DNA from: Poa pratensis
Lineage: Eukaryota; Streptophyta; Magnoliopsida; Poales; Poaceae
Length of the DNA stretch: 64,000 nt
Assembly: GCA_947311845.1 (NCBI GenBank)
Contig: CAMZMU010000107.1
Coordinates: forward strand, 19,613,166 to 19,677,165
Reading direction: 5' to 3'
Part shown: piece after piece, positions 58,093 through 64,000 of the stretch
Layout: each line of letters opens with the position of its first letter
Position numbering within the stretch: the stretch's first letter is position 1
Program-made: the position numbers and the translations under genes
Notes under the pieces: model-generated
The model's input: only the letters and a program-made list of their open reading frames with translations
Databases searched by the model: none
Told to the model about the DNA's origin: nothing

Positions 58093-58137
58093 GTTTAACT
58101 CAGGAAATTGCCTATAACAAATATAAGGTTTTTGGAT

Positions 58138-58636
58138 TGTTGGATTATTAGGCATAATTTCCATGATTAATTCCAGAATATAAAGCATGATCGCAAGAGC
58201 TACTAACATGTTAATCTCGAAAATACTAGACGTATTAATTAACATGAACAGCAGCAAGACATCTACGAACACAGCCATCGGAACGTGACAAACGTACCGA
58301 ACAATTGTAGATGAAGTAGTCGTTGGAGCAGCGACGGCAGCAGCTTGAGCGGCGACGGTAGCAGCTCGAAGAAGACGATATTGGAGACGAGTCGCCCGCG
58401 GACCCGGAGATCGTCCAGGAAGTCGAGCCGTGATGAAGAACTTGAAAGCAGTCGCGCGGGGCGCTTCCCAAAAACCTTATTCGCCCTCTCCCGTACAGGA
58501 TCACAAGGACAAGTGGTTCCGGAGACCTGCTGTCCCGTTCGCCGGTGCACGCCGGCGCACGGGATGGAGTAGACTACGGTGGCGGCGCAAGGCACGAGAT
58601 TGGCAAAACCTAGATTGGTTCGGTGTGTGACGGCGC
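58138..58636 (-). repeat. Element D 5' LTR, truncated
   Basis: Matches 52675-53172 almost exactly, then stops at GACGGCGC, where unrelated sequence begins. Confidence 0.9.
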
Positions 58637-58684
58637 TAATGGCCCTTGACGTAGTTACCTGCGTCAAAAGAATATGGGTTAGGT
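58637..58684. other. 48-bp unexplained segment between element D and element C
   Basis: Starts TAATGGCCCTTGACG and is not part of D's LTR. It either belongs to element C's LTR (with a mutated TG start) or is filler or another element's remnant. Confidence 0.5.
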
Positions 58685-60382
58685 TGAGACTCCAAGTGCA
58701 GAGTGTATAGTATAGGAAAGACGGTTTTCCCCACGAGGGGTGACTCGAGGGTTTAATATCGAACTCTCGGGGAATCAGTAGTGAAAGATTTATCTTCTTA
58801 TCCTTCTCTTGAAAACCTACAAAACAAAGTAAATTGTTTGTGCCCTCAACCTCACCTAGTGGTTGTCAAGCACAAGGTGTGAGAATGATATGAAAAGATA
58901 ATAAATGCAAAACAGTAAATAAATATGCAATGATGATAAATAAATATGCAAGGATGGTGTAAATAATGATGGATGATATATTTTGGGTTTTGTATTGTGA
59001 ATGAAAGATGTAAAAGTGTTTTTGTATTTTCAGATTTTTAAATGGCAGAAAATGTAAAGTGGATAAAAGTTGTTGGAAAGGTGTTTCTTATTATTAAAAA
59101 TGGACCGGGGTTCATGGTTTCACAAATGCACTCTCTCTTTAATAAAGTGATAGATAATGGAACACTAGAATTGACATATGAGATTGCAACAAAAAGGTTT
59201 CATGACAAGTTACTAATTATATGGGCATCACGTCCTAACACAGAGATCTTTTGTTTATTAATCTCTCTTATACTCCACCAAGATGCGAACTAAATCATAA
59301 CACCTTAGTAATCAAGATAAATCAGAGCATAGCATTAAGTTGCATGACATGAAGTTAAAATAAGAACATGCTAGATCTAGTCATGGAGTAGTGGCAATGG
59401 TCACACCCACATCTCCGGTAGCAAGGTATTTTTATTTATCCCTAGTGAGGCAACAAAGTAAGGTAAACACCCAAGTGGATCGCAGAACTTTCTCTCGCGT
59501 TCACCGCACTAGCCAGCCCCCGTTACTCCAACTAATGCACACGTTCCCCCTCACACGCTCTCATACACATGCTTGATCATAACAAGTAAAAAAGAACGGG
59601 GTACATAATATGCATCTACTTTCATAACTGAAACAAAACTATTGCAATCTCAAACATATATTAACTCATAAAAAATCCACCACAAAGGTATTACATAGAT
59701 GACCGTAATCATGTTCAGCAGCTCATACGGTACTAATTAGTGAAGCTCAAGAGAGGAGAGATACATAAGTTACTTCCACAAACCCATAGTCCAGGGGTGG
59801 ACTACTCCCTCTTCATCATGGAGACGGTGGAGAAGTCGTTGGAGAAGATGGAGACCACGCCGGCAGCGCCCCGCCGGAGTTTTCCCCCTCCAATCTGCAA
59901 CTCCAGGTCTCTGTTTTGTGGTTTCTGTGTTTCGGCGGCGCTCTTTTCCGAAGGGCGTCGGGGACTATTTTTATAGTCGTTTTTAGGTCAAGACGGAGGC
60001 TCGGGAAAAAGATCGACGGCAACGGAGCCTCGAGGCCCAGGTTGATGTGTCCCACGTGGCCAAGGAATCTGGCCGCGTGGGCCCACTCAACTTGGCCCTC
60101 GGGTCTCCGTTTGTTCGCTTTCTTCGCTCCCACGCATTGTTACTTCCAAAAACTGATGCTCGTAAATTATTAGGTCATTTGGACGTCGTTTGGGTCCCTG
60201 AAACATCAAAATATAGAAATAGGGTTTTCTGCCTGTGTAGGGTTAATTCCAGAAAAATAGGGAAACAATGAAATATTTCCAAAAATCAATATAAATCAAT
60301 GATATAACCCTTATATGATGCAAATATGATTGAAATATAAGTAATATAATGCAAAGTTCATGTATGCATTTTACATGCATCA
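58685..60382 (-). repeat. Element C 3' LTR
   Basis: Plus view TGAGACTCCAAGTGCAGAG...TACATGCATCA. The start aligns with the TGATGGCTCCCAAGTGCAGG start of element B's LTR, which suggests 58685 as the edge. The second half (from about 59811) matches element A's 3' LTR. Confidence 0.75.
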
Positions 60383-60934
60383 ACATCCCCAAGCTTAACC
60401 TATACTCGTCCTCGAGTATGAAGGTGATAAAACTAACATGGACTTTGCATTTTAATATTATCAAAGGATATCAAAGATGATTACTATTGCTACATAGAGT
60501 CAAATGATTCATTCTTCAAAGGAGCAGCAATATACAAGATAGATTATGAAGTGATATCAAATATTCAATGTAAGGATGTTCAATGATAATTCACAAAGTG
60601 TAACATAGAAGAAAGTACTATGGCCCAAATGTATGCATAATGAAAAGTAAAAACATCCTATAATGGTCATAGAGTATTCTTGTAAATCTGAATATAAAAG
60701 GTGGACACTTTGGAAAGATATATAAATGAGTAGAGGTAAAGCATGCATAAGTTTCATCTAACTTCCAAACGCTTCTACTTAAGTTAATGTTTGCAATGTG
60801 GTATTCATTGGTGTCAAGCTCTCATTACCCTATCATAGCATCTTGAATGGTTAAAGTTTAAAGTGAAAGCAAATATGAGTAGTATGCTTGACAAATTATG
60901 GGTTGAATGTCTCATGCCCCGTGAATACGAGTAC

Positions 60935-62565
60935 TGGTGGCTCTAGGTTAATAGTGCCAGAAACAATTGCTTGTACATCACACGTCAGTTGGGAACCCCA
61001 AGAGGAAGGTATGATGAGTGCAGCAGTAAGTTTTCCCTCAGTATGAAACCAAGGTTTAATCGGACCAGTAGGAAAACGAGATTTGCTTCGAAGGTGTTGG
61101 TGGAGGAGTGTAGTGCGGCGCAACACCAGGGATTCCGGTGCCAACGTGGAACCTGCACAACACAATCAAACTACTTTGCCCCAACTTAACAGTGAGGTTG
61201 TCAATCTCACCGGCTTGCTGAAAACAAAGGGTTAAACGTATCGAATGGAAGATGATGTTTGTTTGCATAAAAACAGTAGAGAACAATGATTGCAGTAGAT
61301 TGTATTTCAGATGTAAAAGAATGGACCGGGGTCCACAGTTCACTAGTGGTGTCTCTCCAATAAGATAACTAACATGCTGGGTAAACAAATTACAGCTGGG
61401 CAATTGACAATTGATAAGTGCATATAACATGCATGTGTGAGCTGTGGTGTCTACTATGAGATTCATTTGGGCATTACGACAAAGTACATAGACCGCTATC
61501 CAGCATGCATCTATGCCTAAATAGTCCACTTTCCGGTTAACATCCGTACCCCTTCCAGTATTAAGTTGCAAGCAACAGACAATTGCATTAAGTAATGTGC
61601 GTAATGTAAACAATACATTCATCCTTGAATAAAGCATTGCTATTTTACCCCTAGTGGCAACAACACATCTACAACCTTAGAACTTGCTGTCACTATCCCA
61701 GGTTAAATAGAGGTTGAACCCAACTATCATGCATAAATACCCCTCTTGGAGTTACAAGTATTCACGTGGCCAAGGCTTCAACAAGTAACGGAGAGCATGC
61801 AAGATCACAAATGACATAGACATGATAATATAATATTCAGCTCCACATAGGTATCAATATAAGTCGGATCCCAGCAAACACAACATGTAGCATTACAATA
61901 AGGTGATCTTGATCATGATAGGCAGCTCACAAGATCTAAACATGATGGCACAAGTGGAGAAGACAACCATCTAGCTACTGCTATGGACCCATAGTCCAAG
62001 GATGAACTACTCACGCATCACTCCGGAGGCGGGCATGGCGATGTAGAGCCCTCCGGTGATGATTCCCCTCTCCGGCAGGGTGCCGGGAAGAGCTTCAGGA
62101 ACCCCCCGAGTTAGGGTTGACGACGACGGCGGCAGCGAATATGTTCTGGATGAAAGGCTCGGTGTTTTAGGGTTTTCGCGTCTCGGGGAATAAATAGGCG
62201 AAGGGGCGATGTCGGCGGACCCCCGAGGGGCCCAAACCACACCCAGGCGCGGCTGTGGGCCCAGCCGCGCCTACAGGTGGTTTGGCCACCTCGTGGCACT
62301 TCTTCGTCTCTCCTTCGGACTCCGTGATGGTTCTGAAAAAATAGGGACGTGGCCTTTTGTTTCGTGCAATTCCGAGAATATTTCCAGAAGTAACTTTCTG
62401 AAACCAAAAACAGCAGAAAACAGGGAACTGGCACTGTGGCATCTTGTTAATAGGTTAGTCCCAGAAAATGCATAAAAGTGATACGAAGTGTATATAAAAC
62501 ATGTAGCAAATGGTATAATATAAGCATGGAACAGCAGAAATTATGGATATGTTGGAGACGTATCA
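60935..62565 (-). repeat. Solo LTR nested in element C, with exact AGTAC duplication
   Basis: 1631 bp, TGGTGGCTCTAGG...GAGACGTATCA. It is flanked by AGTAC at 60930-60934 and 62566-62570, and the uninterrupted site is seen in element A near 14330. TGATACGTCTCC on the minus strand is a common Triticeae gypsy LTR start. It has no internal region, so it arose by LTR-LTR recombination. Confidence 0.93.
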
Positions 62566-62570
62566 AGTAC

Positions 62571-64000
62571 CTACACCACGGTGTTACTCAACTTGGGACA
62601 CAAAAGCAAGTTCAAGTTAAGGTCATTGTAAGTAATATAATAGCGTCATCAAGAGCGTCAACTGGGGTACCTCTTGTCCCAGGACATGGAACAAGCCCAT
62701 GTCAAAATGACAAGACAAACAAACAAAATGAACAATCTACACACCCTTTTTATTTACTATTGGTATAGCTTTTTATTGTGGGGTGCATCACTGAAGGTTC
62801 ACCATAGCATGTAAGTAAATTTCCACCATGAATGATGCATGGCTTAGATTAGCGGCCCAGGCGTCTCTCTAGCCATTTATACAAACTCATTAAACTTACT
62901 AAGTTTCCACATTTATTTGGCACCATGATAAGCATCCATAAACAAAAGTACATGATATCAACAAATATAAAGAGCACGTTGAAAGCTTGCCATGTGACAG
63001 CACATATGAGCTAACTCCCAACCAAGACTCTTGTCAAGCTCACAACTTCATAATTTTAATCACAATGTGTCATGTTTATTAAGTGCAATAAAAGTAAGGT
63101 GTGCATCAAGTTCGTGAGAGCTCTTTAACCAACTTTTCCCATAACAATAATAACATAAGCATTTTAATTCAGAAGTATAGATAATACAAAATAACATGAT
63201 AAACATACTCGGAATAGCATAAAGCTAATAGGTAGATATGGTGGAGTCACTGGAAAAACTTTGGTTGAAGGTGTTGGAAAACAAGTTTTTACTTGTTGGA
63301 ATTTTGGGCTAGCAAGAGGGAGAAAGTTGACCGTCTAAATGCATGCATAAGTGTCCATAGAACTAACCAATCCATGTTAAACAAAGTAAAGTAACATTCA
63401 GCATCAAAACATGAATAAAAGATAGCTCTTGATAAAACACTTGCAAATTAATATTCATTAAAAGCATATGAATCATGCAACTATATGTATCTTTTTGAAT
63501 CAACTCAAACATCCTTTCCCAATCTTTTTAATAGCATCCAACTTAATTCAACCCAAATTTCCAGTAGCTCTCTCATATATAAATGATAGTGGTGGTCTCA
63601 GACAAACAAAAATCAAACCGAAATAAAAACAAATAAAAGACGCTCCAAGTTTATGCGATAAAGTGCATTGATCGAAAAACAGAAGTTAGACGTGTGCAAA
63701 CCGAGAGTGTGTTGGTCCAGTGGGGTTGTCTTCACATCCCCAAGCTTATGGTCTTCACCATCCTTGGATAGCTCTTGGTGCATCTCCTCTAATCCCTGTG
63801 AAAAAATTCAAAACACCGTTTCTCCCATTTCTTTTCTGTGGGGTGACATTAGTAGTGATAGACAAATGAATTACTTGCTGCATAAAATCCTTAAACAAAA
63901 ATTCATATGAATGTCCAGAAAGTGTATAATGTTGTATGCCTACTTATAAACTCAATTGGATAAAAAAGATTCAAGTTAAAAGTTCAAAGAATGCATCAAA
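62571..64000. other. Element C internal region, non-coding
   Basis: Collinear with 14335 to about 15780 of element A at high identity. No gene supported. Confidence 0.75.

Larger units (their letters stand above)
52675..58636 (-). mobile_element. Element D: Ty1/copia retrotransposon
   Basis: Minus-oriented. The 3' LTR lies at 52675-53637, the polypurine tract at 53638-53647, pol remnants from 54180, gag-integrase to 58092, and the 5' LTR at 58138-58636, cut short. Left flank ACATC is the candidate target duplication. The order gag, integrase, RT, RNase H identifies copia. The 5' LTR matches the 3' LTR up to GACGGCGC; the remainder should lie beyond element C, outside the window. Confidence 0.92.
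58685..64000 (-). mobile_element. Element C: Athila-like non-autonomous Ty3/gypsy, running off the window
   Basis: Minus-oriented. The 3' LTR lies at 58685-60382, then the polypurine region (ACATCCCCAAGC) and an internal non-coding region collinear with element A (13786 to about 15780), up to the window end. The match is interrupted only by the solo LTR at 60935-62565. No coding region seen. It inserted into, or is fused to, copia element D. Confidence 0.85.

Noticed and set aside
1..64000. CRISPR arrays, bacterial operons or phage-like modules
   Set aside because: No regular short repeats with unique spacers and no prokaryotic gene organisation. The window is plant nuclear DNA.

Overview
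The window looks like nuclear DNA of a large-genome temperate grass (Pooideae, most likely Triticeae or a close relative). The reasons are three single-copy-type plant genes with monocot-like GC-rich exons, a majority of long, nested LTR retrotransposons, and LTR and PBS types typical of these genomes (TGATA...TATCA ends, tRNA-Asp PBS). This is inferred from sequence character; no database was searched.

Layout. 1-5319: 3' part of a degenerate chromodomain-bearing Ty3/gypsy element (+) and its 3.5 kb LTR. 5320-6508: 5' end of a Ty1/copia element (-) with gag remnant, PBS and LTR. 6509-8640: an intact, intronless LEC1-type NF-YB gene (+) whose upstream region holds four RY (CATGCA) motifs. 8641-11746: repeat debris and a dead PIF/Harbinger transposase. 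11747-25649: a Helitron-like element (-) with a canonical 3' hairpin/CTAG end and a ~1 kb internal tandem duplication. It has been split by two minus-strand Athila-like Ty3/gypsy elements, A (non-autonomous) and B (coding), that are fused by a deletion. 26054-28595: a three-exon TRM10-type tRNA methyltransferase gene (-). 29101-29851: a two-exon phytocyanin/early-nodulin-like gene (+), divergent from TRM10. 30271-48563: an F-box/LRR/FBD gene (-), decayed, whose ~120 bp second intron now holds a 16.6 kb Tat-lineage Ty3/gypsy element E with an exact GCTTT target duplication. 48564-52674: LINE, MITE-like and CACTA-like debris. 52675-58636: a Ty1/copia element D (-). 58685-64000: a third minus-strand Athila-like element C, related to A, interrupted by a 1.6 kb solo LTR with an exact AGTAC duplication, and running off the window.

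Cellular genes: LEC1-type NF-YB (embryo transcription factor), TRM10 (tRNA G9 methylation), an early-nodulin-like phytocyanin (GPI-anchored wall/plasma-membrane protein) and the F-box pseudogene. Nothing indicates that they form a pathway; TRM10 and the phytocyanin share a ~505 bp divergent promoter region. The rest is transposon history.

Quality caveat: a 13-base N gap at 33732-33744 is flanked by a near-identical ~1.95 kb duplication whose copies differ mainly by single-base indels. This looks like a draft-assembly artefact with indel errors, so isolated 1-bp frameshifts elsewhere (TRM10 exon 1, element B pol) may also be errors. No convincing novel biological system was found. The most informative structures are the A/B deletion junction with templated filler DNA, the Helitron termini, the antisense gene with its own TATA box inside element E, and the giant intron insertion.
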